NCBI GenBank assembly: GCA_963785065.1
Contig: CAWATX010000004.1
Coordinates: forward strand, 682,001-746,000
Direction: 5' to 3'
DNA: 64,000 nt
From: CAVSRC01 sp963785065
GTDB lineage: Bacteria; Pseudomonadota; Alphaproteobacteria; Rhizobiales; Kaistiaceae
This document shows, piece after piece, positions 46,315 to 54,380 of this stretch. The position numbers and the translations under genes are program-made. Within the stretch, counting starts at the first letter, position 1. Every line of letters starts with the position of its first letter. The notes beneath the pieces are model-generated. The model searched no databases and was not told the origin of the DNA. It was given only the letters and a program-made list of their open reading frames with translations.

Positions 46315-47195
46315 GACATCCACTTCTCCGCCCGCGTGCGCAGCACGATGTAGACGACATTGGCGATGCCGGTGATCACGATCATCCCGAAGGCCAGCGC
46401 GAAGCCGAGCTGGGGATTGCCGAGGACGTCACCGCGGATCTGCGAGAAGAGCGTAATCGGCACTAGCGTGAAGGCGGGGCCGGCCAGGGCATAGGCGGTC
46501 GCCACCGCGCCGAAGGCGTTGGCGAAGAGGAGCGCGAAGGTGCCGAGGAGCGAGGGAAACAGGATCGGCAGGGCGACATATTGCCAGTATTGCCGCGTGT
46601 TCGCGCCCAGAATCGCAGCGGCCTCGCGCCATTCCTTCTTCATCCCGTCGAGTGCCGGCGTGATGATGAGGATCATCAGCGGAATCTCGAAGAACAGGTA
46701 GACGATGACCAGGCCATAATAGGACAGAAGATTGAAGCCGAGTGCCCTGAGGTTGATGCCGTAGTCGCGCAGGAGGACGGTGATGATGCCGACGGGCCCC
46801 AGCGTGGCGATGAAGGCGAAGGCCAGCGGCACGCCGGCGAAATTCGAGGCGACGCCGGAAAAGGTCATGATCGGGCTGCGCACCCATTTCGGCAGACCGC
46901 CGAAGACCACGGCGGCGGAGATGGCAAAGCCGACCGCGCAGCCGATCAGCGCCGAGGCGAGGCTGATCCTGATCGAGATGAAATAGGCCGAACGGATCAG
47001 GCTGGTGTTCAGGTCGCGGATATTGACCAGCGTGAACTGGCCGGTTTCGGTCTGGAAGGCGCCGACGACGATGTAGAGCGTCGGCAGCAGCAGGAACATC
47101 AGCGCGAAGAGTGCGAAAGGCGTGATGCCGACCCACTTCAGCCATGGCTGGTGGCGCGGCGGTCGTGCGCTGGCGCTGGTCGAAACGGATGTCAT
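46311..47195 (-). CDS. ABC transporter permease (PotB-like)
   Basis: A 294-residue permease. The N-terminal cytoplasmic tail precedes PFALFALMFLLLPTLYIVVGAF, and the EAA loop is EWREAAAILGANTRQYWQYVALPILFPS. The length and loop position match the first permease of spermidine/phosphonate/iron-type importers. It lies 70 bases after the binding-protein gene, with a strong hairpin between them. Confidence 0.9.
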   Translation of the reverse strand: MTSVSTSASARPPRHQPWLKWVGITPFALFALMFLLLPTLYIVVGAFQTETGQFTLVNIRDLNTSLIRSAYFISIRISLASALIGCAVGFAISAAVVFGGLPKWVRSPIMTFSGVASNFAGVPLAFAFIATLGPVGIITVLLRDYGINLRALGFNLLSYYGLVIVYLFFEIPLMILIITPALDGMKKEWREAAAILGANTRQYWQYVALPILFPSLLGTFALLFANAFGAVATAYALAGPAFTLVPITLFSQIRGDVLGNPQLGFALAFGMIVITGIANVVYIVLRTRAEKWMS

Positions 47196-47218
47196 GCCGG
47201 GTTCCGGCCGTGGAGAGT

Positions 47219-47249
47219 GGGGCCGTCCCCCCGGAGGCGGGACGGCCCC
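47219..47249 (-). promoter_or_regulatory. Intercistronic hairpin between binding protein and permease
   Basis: A perfect 11-bp stem (GGGGCCGTCCC at 47219-47229 with GGGACGGCCCC at 47239-47249) and a nine-base loop, without a T-tract. It lies directly after the binding-protein stop at 47266 and before the permease start at 47195. It is the fourth such junction hairpin in the window. Confidence 0.6.
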
Positions 47250-47265
47250 TGTGGAGCACAGCGCC

Positions 47266-48366
47266 TTACTTCACGTTGGCGCCGACGACCGAATCCCAGC
47301 CGCCGACCACGGCGTCCTTGCTGGCCGCCTGTTCGTCGAGCGTCGGGAAGACGGCCTTGGCATAGCCTTCCGGCGGCGGCAGCGCGTCGAGCAGCTTCTG
47401 CGGGATCGCCTTGCGTGCGGCGAGGTCGTTGAAGCGGATCGGGTGGCAATAGCCGGCGAGCCAGCCGAGCTGGCCTTCATCCGAATAGAGGTACTCCATC
47501 CACAGCTTGGCGGCGTTCGGATGCGGGGCGAACTTCGAGATTGCCTGCACGTAGACGCCGGCAACCACGCCGGACTTCGGCACGACGACGTCCATCGGCG
47601 GATTGCCCTTGAGGCTGTCCTTCCAGGCCAGCAGATTGTAGTCCCAAGCAATGGTCACCGGGGTCGTGCCCTGGGCGATGGTGCCCGAAAGGGCGACGAC
47701 GGGAACGAAGTTCCCGGCCTTGTTCAGATCGGCGAAGAATTTCAGGCCGGCGTCGCCGGCGGCCTTGCCGGGAGCAGCGCCGGTCGACATGCCGGCGGCC
47801 ATCACGCCGAGGATCGCCTGGTTGGCCGAGCGCGGGTCACCGGCAAGCGCGACGGCGTTGGCATATTCCGGCTTCATCAGGTCGGACCAGTCGGTCGGCG
47901 TGTCGGAGATGATGTCCCTGTTCACACCCAAGGCCATGACGCCATAGTAGTCGCCGTACCAATAGCCCTCGGCATCCTTGGCGCTGTCGGGGATCGTGTC
48001 CCAGGTGGAGACCTTGTAGGGCTGGATGAGCCCGTCCTTCTTCGCCGACGGGCCGAAGGAGAGGCCGACATCGATCACGTCGGGCGCCTGCGGGCCCATG
48101 TTGTTCTCATTGGCCTTGATCGCCTGAATCTCGTCGCCCGAGCCGGCAGTCGGGTTCAACTCGTTGACGGTGATGCCGGGGTATTTCTGCTTGAAGGCGG
48201 CGATCACGTCGCCGTAGCCGCACCAGTCGTGCGGCAGGGCGATGGTGGTGAGCTGGCCCTCCTTGTTGGCGGCCGCCACCAGATCGTCCATCGAGGCGGC
48301 AAACGACGAGCCGGCCATGGCGAAGAGCGCCAGCGCCGATACCGAAGCCATAAGTGTCTTGGTCAT
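47266..48366 (-). CDS. ABC transporter extracellular solute-binding protein, family 1
   Basis: A 366-residue periplasmic binding protein with a Sec signal peptide (TKTLMASVSALALFAMAGSSFAAS). The mature part starts DDLVAAANKEGQLTTIALPHDWCGYG and includes FKQKYPGITVNELNP and APDVIDVGLSF, as in iron/spermidine/2-aminoethylphosphonate binders. ATG 48366 has GGGGAAA upstream. It is the first gene of a binding protein-permease-permease-ATPase operon. The ligand cannot be told from the sequence. The two tyrosines in YWYGDYYGV could reflect anion or metal binding, but this is speculative. Confidence 0.88.
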   Translation of the reverse strand: MTKTLMASVSALALFAMAGSSFAASMDDLVAAANKEGQLTTIALPHDWCGYGDVIAAFKQKYPGITVNELNPTAGSGDEIQAIKANENNMGPQAPDVIDVGLSFGPSAKKDGLIQPYKVSTWDTIPDSAKDAEGYWYGDYYGVMALGVNRDIISDTPTDWSDLMKPEYANAVALAGDPRSANQAILGVMAAGMSTGAAPGKAAGDAGLKFFADLNKAGNFVPVVALSGTIAQGTTPVTIAWDYNLLAWKDSLKGNPPMDVVVPKSGVVAGVYVQAISKFAPHPNAAKLWMEYLYSDEGQLGWLAGYCHPIRFNDLAARKAIPQKLLDALPPPEGYAKAVFPTLDEQAASKDAVVGGWDSVVGANVK

Positions 48367-48901
48367 CCTGTTTCCCCATCCAGATTGGATTTCTCGCGCG
48401 AAATCTCGCGCCGGAAGTCGCAAGGCGCTGCTAGCACCCTCGTCTGACGGTTCGATGTCAGAATAGGTATGCCCCCGTGGCCGCTCCTTCGCCTTGAACG
48501 TTAGGTCCAAACCAGCCTTTCCGCCACACGAATCAGCGATTCGGCGACATTTCGCCGGCTATTCATCCCCGCAAAAAGAGACGCCGACCCCGCGGCGGAG
48601 GGATCGGCGTCAACTTGGCCGGATGGCGCCCGGCCGGGCTACGCGGTCACACAGTCACGAAACCGGGCCGTGCCGGCGGCAGGGGCCATTACCAGGGGCC
48701 CGGGTGCGTCAGGAAACCGCAAATACACACGGCGGCGCTTCGATCAGGCAAACTCGTCCAGGGCCTGTCGCGGTCTGATTCTGCCTCCCTGACGAGGCCT
48801 GATTAGCCGGAACAGATGACAGATCGATTTCAGATCGGCGACAGCCCGACATTCGGCGGCGGCCCGGGCGAGTTATCCACAGGCTGGACCCCCGCCCGGG
48901 C
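48367..48901. other. Intergenic region between importer and EamA gene
   Basis: A 535-base non-coding stretch. It contains the promoter of the importer near its low-coordinate end and an intrinsic terminator at 48572-48612. GC-rich sequence with a single TTATCCACA (48873-48881, a DnaA-box match) lies near the other end. No gene with codon or domain support was found. Confidence 0.5.
48572..48612 (-). terminator. Intrinsic terminator, leftward
   Basis: On the minus strand a 12-bp stem (GACGCCGATCCC / GGGGTCGGCGTC; plus-strand arms 48580-48591 and 48600-48611) is followed by TCTCTTTTT. It would stop transcripts coming from the EamA-type gene before the importer promoter. The stem and T-tract are clear, and function is inferred. 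Confidence 0.7.
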
Positions 48902-49735
48902 TCAGGGCCCTGCCGCCTTGATAAGGACGAGGCCGATGACCACCAGCACGGCCGCCAGCCAGCGCAGGGGCCCGAAACGCTCGCCCAGCGCCACCGCACC
49001 GATGGCGGTGGCAAAGAGGACCGAGCTTTCGCGCACCGCCGCAACGGCGCCGATCGGCGCCACAGTCATCGCCCAGAGCGCAATTCCATAGGCGGCGTAG
49101 GTCATCGCCCCGCTGGCGAGCGCCATCGGAATGCGGCTCCTGAGGCTGAAGAGCTCAGCTCGCCCTCGGCGCAGAATGCGGTCGGAGAGCGTGATCGCCC
49201 CGCCGGCGACCAGCACCCAGCTGACATAGGTCGCGGGGGCGCCACTGACGCGGGCGCCGAGGCCATCAACCAGTGTATAGCCGGCAATGACGAAGGCGTT
49301 GGCGAGCGCACTGCCGATGGCGTGCTGGCGCCTGAGGCCGTCGGCCCCCAGTGCCACGATGCCGCCGGCGATGACCACGACGCCGAACAACACCGGCGCG
49401 CTGGACGGCTCGACAAAGACGACCGCCACCAGAGTGGCGATCAGCGGCGCCAGACCGCGCATGATGGGATAGGCGACCGACAGTTCGCCGTGGCGATAGG
49501 CGCGGGCAATGAGCGTGAAGTAGGCCAGGTGGATGACGCCGGAGGCGACGACATAGGGCGCGGCGGCGATGGTCAGCCGCGGCAGGAAGGGCAGAAGCAC
49601 GAGGGCGATTGTCGCCCCGCCGACCGCCACGGCAAGCGCTGCGGCGCTGCGATCAGGATCGCGCCGGACGAGCGCATTCCAGCCCGCGTGCAGAGCCGCG
49701 GCGAAGAGCAGGACGGCGAAGATCGCGAGGCTCAT
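48902..49735 (-). CDS. EamA/DMT family transporter
   Basis: A 277-residue membrane protein with about ten TM segments in two repeats: IFAVLLFAAALHAGWNALVRR, then SGVIHLAYFTLIARAYRHGELSVAYPIMRGLAPLI, and in the second half MTYAAYGIALWAMTVAPIGAVAAVRESSVLFATAIGAVALGERFG. These are EamA/DMT features. It probably exports a metabolite. ATG 49735 gives the typical N-terminus. The frame remains open upstream, but that sequence overlaps the divergent PilZ gene and is not coding. Confidence 0.88.
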   Translation of the reverse strand: MSLAIFAVLLFAAALHAGWNALVRRDPDRSAAALAVAVGGATIALVLLPFLPRLTIAAAPYVVASGVIHLAYFTLIARAYRHGELSVAYPIMRGLAPLIATLVAVVFVEPSSAPVLFGVVVIAGGIVALGADGLRRQHAIGSALANAFVIAGYTLVDGLGARVSGAPATYVSWVLVAGGAITLSDRILRRGRAELFSLRSRIPMALASGAMTYAAYGIALWAMTVAPIGAVAAVRESSVLFATAIGAVALGERFGPLRWLAAVLVVIGLVLIKAAGP

Positions 49736-49894
49736 GCCCTCTCCCGCGCCGCAGGCCCGGCGCCGGCTGCCTGCCGGATGAAGAACCGGGCGGTCGCCAT
49801 GGCAAATCGGCAAAGCACGCCATTTACCGGACAGCAACCTGAATGTCTCACATTCGACCTTTCTCCTGGGGCATGACGCACCAGAGGCACGGAC

Positions 49895-50191
49895 ATGATG
49901 ACCGTCGTCGAAACAGCGCATGATAGCGCTGAGCGCCGCAGCGAACGGCGCATGCGAACGCTGAAGGAGGCCAAGATTGTGTTCAATCTCGGCCACTCGG
50001 TGTTCGATTGCAGGCTCCGCAACCTGTCGCCGAGCGGCGCTCTCATCGAAGTTGCGAGCATGGTCGGCATCCCAATGCACTTCGATGTCATCTTCGACCG
50101 CGGGGCGCTGCGCCGCGCGTGCAGCGTTCGCTGGCACACCGACCGCCTGATGGGCGTGCAGTTCAACGACGCCGCGCAGAAAGCCGCTTGA
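49895..50191 (+). CDS. PilZ-domain protein (probable c-di-GMP binder)
   Basis: A 98-residue single PilZ domain. RRSERR provides the RxxxR part and LRNLSPSGALIEV provides the (D/N)xSxxG part of the c-di-GMP site. It ends soon after GVQFNDAAQKAA. It may relay c-di-GMP signals to a partner protein. It stands alone, with 60 bases before the next gene. Binding needs experimental confirmation because the first motif is RRSERR rather than a classical spaced RxxxR. Confidence 0.85.
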   Translation: MMTVVETAHDSAERRSERRMRTLKEAKIVFNLGHSVFDCRLRNLSPSGALIEVASMVGIPMHFDVIFDRGALRRACSVRWHTDRLMGVQFNDAAQKAA

Positions 50192-50251
50192 TTCAGACCG
50201 ATCTCTGCTACACTTGCCGAATAGACCCACCGCCTGTCCGGATATCCCGCT

Positions 50252-51163
50252 ATGCTCACTCCTCTTGCCGGCCTGTGGCCGCCGGCCTCAACCCCGTTCA
50301 GCGCCGACGGCGCCCTCGACGAGAAACGCCTCATCCGCCACTGCCGCGGCATGCTGGAAGACGGCGCCGCCGGCCTGGCGGTGCTCGGCACGACCAGCGA
50401 AGCCAATTCGCTGACGCTGGCCGAACGCAGGCGGGTGATCGATTCGCTGGTCGAGGATGGCGTTTCGCCGAAGCAGCTCCTGCCCGGCACCGGCGCGTGC
50501 GCCATCGACGACGCAGTGGCGCTCTGCCGCCATGCCGGCGAGATCGGCTGCGCCGGCGTGCTGCTGTTGCCGCCGTTCTATTACAAGGATGTCTCCGACG
50601 ACGGCCTGTTCGCCTTCGTCGCTGCGGTCATCGAGCGCTCGGGGCCAAAGGCGCCACGCATCATGCTGTATCATTTTCCGCGCATGGCGGCCGCCGGATG
50701 GTCGATCGCGCTCACCGGCCGGCTGATCGAGGCTTTTCCGGGCATTGTCGTCGGGATGAAGGATTCCTCCGGCGATGCGAAGCACACCAAGGCGATGATC
50801 GACGCCTTTCCGGGATTTTCCGTGTTTCCCGGGGCAGAGCTCTATCTGCTCGACGCGCTCGGCTGGGGCGCGCCCGGCTGCATCTCGGCGACGGCAAACG
50901 TCAATGCGCGCGCCATCGCGGCGCTGATCGCCAACAAGGATGCGGCTGACGCGCCTGCCCAGCAGGAGCGGCTCGCCGCCCTCCGCCGCTCCTTCGACGG
51001 CCTGCCGACGGTTGCCGCGGTGAAGACGGTGAAGGCGGCATTGGCCCGCGACGAGAGCTGGCTCACCGTGCGCCCGCCGCTGATGCAACTCAGCGCCGAG
51101 GAGCGACAGACCCTGCTCGCCAAGCCGGCGGTGGCTGAACTGCTGGAGAGCGTGACCGCGTAA
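50252..51163 (+). CDS. DapA/N-acetylneuraminate-lyase family protein
   Basis: A 303-residue class I lyase. GTTSEANSL, LPPFYYKD, MLYHFP (Tyr) and VGMKDSSG (Schiff-base Lys) keep the core catalytic residues. The arginine of the LYxVPxRTG motif, which recognises the carboxylate in true DHDPS, is displaced (YHFPRMAAAG). It is therefore probably a 2-keto acid or sugar-acid aldolase, not the lysine-biosynthesis enzyme. It is not in an operon with the other DapA-like gene at 23.5 kb. The start is the ATG at 50252. Confidence 0.82.
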   Translation: MLTPLAGLWPPASTPFSADGALDEKRLIRHCRGMLEDGAAGLAVLGTTSEANSLTLAERRRVIDSLVEDGVSPKQLLPGTGACAIDDAVALCRHAGEIGCAGVLLLPPFYYKDVSDDGLFAFVAAVIERSGPKAPRIMLYHFPRMAAAGWSIALTGRLIEAFPGIVVGMKDSSGDAKHTKAMIDAFPGFSVFPGAELYLLDALGWGAPGCISATANVNARAIAALIANKDAADAPAQQERLAALRRSFDGLPTVAAVKTVKAALARDESWLTVRPPLMQLSAEERQTLLAKPAVAELLESVTA

Positions 51164-51178
51164 GGAAGCCATATCAGA

Positions 51179-51220
51179 CGTTTACCAAGTGCCCGGCCCC
51201 GACCAGGCACCTGGTAAACG
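51179..51220. terminator. Hairpin between convergent genes
   Basis: CGTTTACCAAGTGCC (51179-51193) pairs with GGCACCTGGTAAACG (51206-51220) with one mismatch, forming a 15-bp stem between the convergent DapA-like and PuuE-like genes. There is no clear T-tract on either side, so it may act through stem stability or as a rho-dependent pause. Confidence 0.5.
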
Positions 51221-51313
51221 CAAGAAGCTTGAGGTGGAGTCGCGGACGCCTGCAACTCCTGGGGCCCCGCCCTCGCGGGAACCCCAATCTGGAGGCTCAG
51301 TTTCTGTCTCGCC

Positions 51314-52225
51314 TCACCCCGGCTTGTGGTGGGCGTGCCAGTGCCAGGCGATGTCGATGCGGCGGGGCAGCCAGACCTTGTCCTTCGACGCGACATAGTC
51401 GATGAAGCGGGCGAGTGCGGCGGCGCGGTTGGGCCGGCCGACCAGGCGGCAGTGCAGGCCGACCGACATCATTTTCGGTGCGCCCTTCTCGCCCTCTGCC
51501 CACAGATAGTCGAAGCCGTCCTTGAGATAGGTGAAGTACTGGTCGCCGGAGTTGAACCCCTGCGGGCTGGCGAAGCGCATGTCGTTGGCGTCGAGGGTAT
51601 AGGGAATGAGCAGGAAGGGACCGTGCGGGCCGTCGATCCAGTAGGGCAGATCATCGGAATAGACGTCGGAGCAATAGACGAAACCGCCCTCCTCCGCCGA
51701 TAGCTTGATGGTGTGAACCGAAGAGCGGCCGGTATAGATGCCGAGCGGGCGCGCCCCGGTGACCTGCTCGTGGATACGGATCGCCTCCTTCAGGTGCTCG
51801 CGCTCGGCTTCTTCCGTGTAATCCTTGTAGTCGATCCATTTGAGGCCGTGGCTGGCGATCTCCCAGTCGGCCTCCTGCATGGCGGCGACGGCCTCGGGGT
51901 TGCGGGCAAGCGCCATCGCCACGCCATAGACGGTGGGTCGGATGCCGCGCTCGGTGAACATGCGCCACAGGCGCCAGAAGCCGGCGCGCGAGCCGTACTC
52001 GTAGATCAATTCCATGTTCATGTGGCGCATGCCGGGCCACGGCTGGGCGCCGACGATCTCCGAGAGAAAGGCTTCCGACGCCGCATCGCCGTGCAGGATG
52101 TTGTTCTCGCCGCCCTCCTCGTAGTTGACGACAAACTGAACGGCGACATTGGCTCCGTCCGGCCACTGAGGATCGGGCGGGTTGCGGCCATAGCCAACCA
52201 TGTCGCGCGGATAGGAATCAGTCAT
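51314..52225 (-). CDS. puuE: PuuE-type allantoinase / polysaccharide deacetylase family protein
   Basis: A 303-residue protein of the polysaccharide-deacetylase superfamily, subgroup PuuE (cofactor-independent allantoinase). It shows YPRDMVGYGRNPPDPQWPDGANVAVQFVVNYEEGGE, WEIASHGLKWIDYKDYTEEAEREHL and IAWHWHAHHKPG at the end, which match this subgroup. It hydrolyses allantoin to allantoate in purine degradation, or acts on a related cyclic ureide. ATG 52225 has AGAGGT upstream. No other purine-catabolic gene is in the window, so the assignment rests on homology. Confidence 0.85.
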   Translation of the reverse strand: MTDSYPRDMVGYGRNPPDPQWPDGANVAVQFVVNYEEGGENNILHGDAASEAFLSEIVGAQPWPGMRHMNMELIYEYGSRAGFWRLWRMFTERGIRPTVYGVAMALARNPEAVAAMQEADWEIASHGLKWIDYKDYTEEAEREHLKEAIRIHEQVTGARPLGIYTGRSSVHTIKLSAEEGGFVYCSDVYSDDLPYWIDGPHGPFLLIPYTLDANDMRFASPQGFNSGDQYFTYLKDGFDYLWAEGEKGAPKMMSVGLHCRLVGRPNRAAALARFIDYVASKDKVWLPRRIDIAWHWHAHHKPG

Positions 52226-52400
52226 CGTGGCACCTCTGGCGGGAAATCCGGTGAAGCCGTCGAACGTTGTCGCCGGACATTGAGACAATGATTCCGCCCG
52301 GGCCGGCAATGGCGCAACTGCGTTTCTTAATCCATCGTTAACACTCCTGCTCAACCATCGTCACAGTCTTCTCGTGATCTCTCATGTTGAGCGAGGACCC

Positions 52401-52607
52401 ATGACCCGTTTCGGGAACGACACAGGGATCGAGTCGGCGGACCTGACGGCCCACGAGGCCGAACTCGACGAGCAGATCGCGCGCATGCGCAAGATGCTCA
52501 AGCTGATGGCGCCGGGCAGCGGTGCGACGGCCCTCGACGCCATGCGCAAGGCCTTCCCCGACGTGCCCCTCAGCCAACGGGTCCAGGCGCTCAAGACCTA
52601 TCGCTAG
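52401..52607 (+). CDS. Small hypothetical protein
   Basis: A 68-residue soluble protein (MTRFGNDTGIESADLTAHEA..., ending RVQALKTYR) with an amphipathic helix around HEAELDEQIARMRKMLKLM. GAGGA precedes the ATG. I do not recognise a family. Its TAG stop overlaps the TAG stop of the convergent pssA gene in one CTAG. It is probably real because of the ribosome-binding site and codon pattern, but its function is unknown. Confidence 0.6.
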   Translation: MTRFGNDTGIESADLTAHEAELDEQIARMRKMLKLMAPGSGATALDAMRKAFPDVPLSQRVQALKTYR

Positions 52608-53453
52608 ACCGGCTCGGCTCCGCCTTCACCACTCTTCGCGGCCGCCTTGGCCTCGTCTTCGGCGCGCTGGTAGCGCTGATAGGAGCGCCAGGACAGTGGC
52701 AGGCAGGCGATATAGCAGAGCGTCAACACGGTCATCGTCTCCCACGGAAAGCTGGCGAGGAAGGCGACGATCAGAACGCCGGAGACGAACAGTGGCGTGA
52801 CGAGCTCGCGCGAGATGCGCCGGCCGACGAGCTTGCCCGACCATGTGGGCAGCTTCGAAACCATCAACAGTCCCACGGCAATCGTGTAGACGAAGGCCAC
52901 CGGCGCGGTGAGGATGCCGTGCGGGATGGCGACGAATTCCACATAGATCGGCAGGAGCACGATCATGGCGCCGGCGGGCGCCGGCACGCCAACGAAGAAA
53001 CGGGCGTGCCAGTCGGGCTTGTCGGGCGCGTCGAGCGCGACGTTGAAGCGGGCGAGCCTGAGCGCGGCACAGAGCGTGAAGATGAGCGCCGCCATCCAGC
53101 CGACCGAGCGCAACTCACCCAGCGCCCAGACATAGAGCAGAATGACCGGCGCCACGCCGAAATTGAGGAAATCGGTGATCGAATTCGAGCTCGGCGCCGA
53201 AACGCGAGGTCGACTTGAGGAAGCGCGCCATGCGCCCGTCGATGCCGTCAAGCGCCGCGGCGACGGCGATCAGCGCCACCGCCAGGTCGAACTTGTGCTC
53301 GATCGACATACGGATGGAGGTAAGCCCGGTGCACAGCGCCAGAAGCGTCACCAGATTGGGCAGGACCAGGCGCAGCGGCACCTGCGGCATCGGCGGCAGC
53401 CGGCGTTTTCTGCGTTCCGGATCGTCAGGGTCGAAGGGCTGGAACAGCGACAT
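52604..53453 (-). pseudogene. pssA: CDP-diacylglycerol-serine O-phosphatidyltransferase, frameshifted
   Basis: A CDP-alcohol phosphotransferase that makes phosphatidylserine from CDP-diacylglycerol and serine. The start (MSLFQPFDPDDPERRKR) and membrane region LPNLVTLLALCTGLTSIR are in one frame. The frame is lost at 53181-53190, where an extra base turns the expected GAG-CTC-GAT-TCG into GAGCTCGAATTCG. This falls inside the catalytic motif DGx2ARx8Gx3Dx3D (LDGIDGRMARFLKSTSRFG, AEL-D). The other frame continues from SITDFLNFGVAP to the stop. It would be about 282 residues if restored. It follows psd by 21 bases. A sequencing or assembly error is more likely than loss. Confidence 0.85.
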
Positions 53454-53474
53454 GCGCACGCGCTCCCGGCCGGC

Positions 53475-54176
53475 TCAGTCGACGCGGACCCGGCGCTCGG
53501 CCGTCGGCTCGCCGAAGCGGGCAATCACGGTCTCGCCGGCAATGGCGCGCTGGCCCTCGGCGACCAGAACGTTGACGGCCAGCGGCAAATAGACATCGAG
53601 GCGCGAGCCGAAACGAATGAGGCCGATGCGTTGGCCGGCGGAGAGCGCCTCCCCATCGGCGACGAATGAGGAGATCCGGCGTGCGACGAGGCCGGCGATC
53701 TGGACGACGCCGACCGGCCCGTGCGCCGTCTCCAGCACGATGCCGTTGCGCTCGTTGCCTTCGCTGGCCTTGTCAAGCTCGGCATTGAGGAACTTGCCGG
53801 GCGTATAGACAATGCGCTTGACGGTGCCGGGCAGCGGCGCCCGGTTCACGTGGCAGTCGAACACGCTCATGAAGATCGAGACGCGCCGGCGGCTCTGCTC
53901 GCCGAGGCCGAGCTCCTTGGGCGCCACGCCGATGGCGACTGCCGAAACGCGGCCGTCGGCGGGGCTCACCACGATATCTGGATCGAGCGGCGTGACACGG
54001 GCGGGATCGCGGAAGAAATAGATACACCAAGCGGTGAGGATCAGCCCGATCCACAAGACCGGCTGCCAGAACCAGCCGAAGAACAGGGCGATGAAGGCGA
54101 AGATGGCGATGAACGGCAGGCCCTCGCGCCTGATCGGCACCAGCATGTTCCTGACCGAATCGAGGATGGATTCCAT
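53475..54176 (-). CDS. psd: Phosphatidylserine decarboxylase proenzyme
   Basis: A 233-residue membrane-associated enzyme that decarboxylates phosphatidylserine to phosphatidylethanolamine. The self-cleavage site is the Gly-Ser of RFGSRLDVYLP, where Ser becomes the pyruvoyl group. FFRDPAR and VSPADGRVSAVAI are the family N-terminal motifs, preceded by a TM segment. ATG 54176 has GGGAAGA upstream. It forms an operon with pssA and both make phosphatidylethanolamine. The small size is normal for the alphaproteobacterial short form. Confidence 0.95.
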   Translation of the reverse strand: MESILDSVRNMLVPIRREGLPFIAIFAFIALFFGWFWQPVLWIGLILTAWCIYFFRDPARVTPLDPDIVVSPADGRVSAVAIGVAPKELGLGEQSRRRVSIFMSVFDCHVNRAPLPGTVKRIVYTPGKFLNAELDKASEGNERNGIVLETAHGPVGVVQIAGLVARRISSFVADGEALSAGQRIGLIRFGSRLDVYLPLAVNVLVAEGQRAIAGETVIARFGEPTAERRVRVD

Positions 54177-54247
54177 CGTCTTCCCTAACGCCAACGAGGC
54201 CTAGAAAGCACGGAACAGCCGGGAAGGAAAGCGCGGCCGTAGGCCAC

Positions 54248-54346
54248 CCTCGTCCTTCGAGGGCGGCTTCGCCGCCGCCTCAGGATGAGGCTGGAAAATA
54301 GTCCTCGTCCTGAGGTGCGAGCGCCAGCGAGCCTCGAAGGATGAGG
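54248..54346. repeat. Palindromic intergenic repeat (CCTC...GAGG type)
   Basis: Two nested inverted-repeat pairs occur here: CCTCGTCCTTCGAGG (54248-54262) with CCTCGAAGGATGAGG (54332-54346), and CCTCAGGATGAGG (54278-54290) with CCTCGTCCTGAGG (54303-54315). The pattern of clustered palindromes is a familiar intergenic repeat of Rhizobiales genomes. It is non-coding and may form a hairpin downstream of atm1 and upstream of psd. Confidence 0.7.
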
Positions 54347-54380
54347 ACGCAAGTGCACGCGACGCTCAAGAGGCTGGCCC

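Noticed and set aside
48873..48881. Perfect DnaA-box match (TTATCCACA)
   Set aside because: A single box without clustering, AT-rich DNA or replication genes nearby is not enough for an origin.
53175..53195. Vector contamination at the GAGCTCGAATTC string
   Set aside because: Both flanks are continuous pssA coding sequence; a one-base insertion explains the string.
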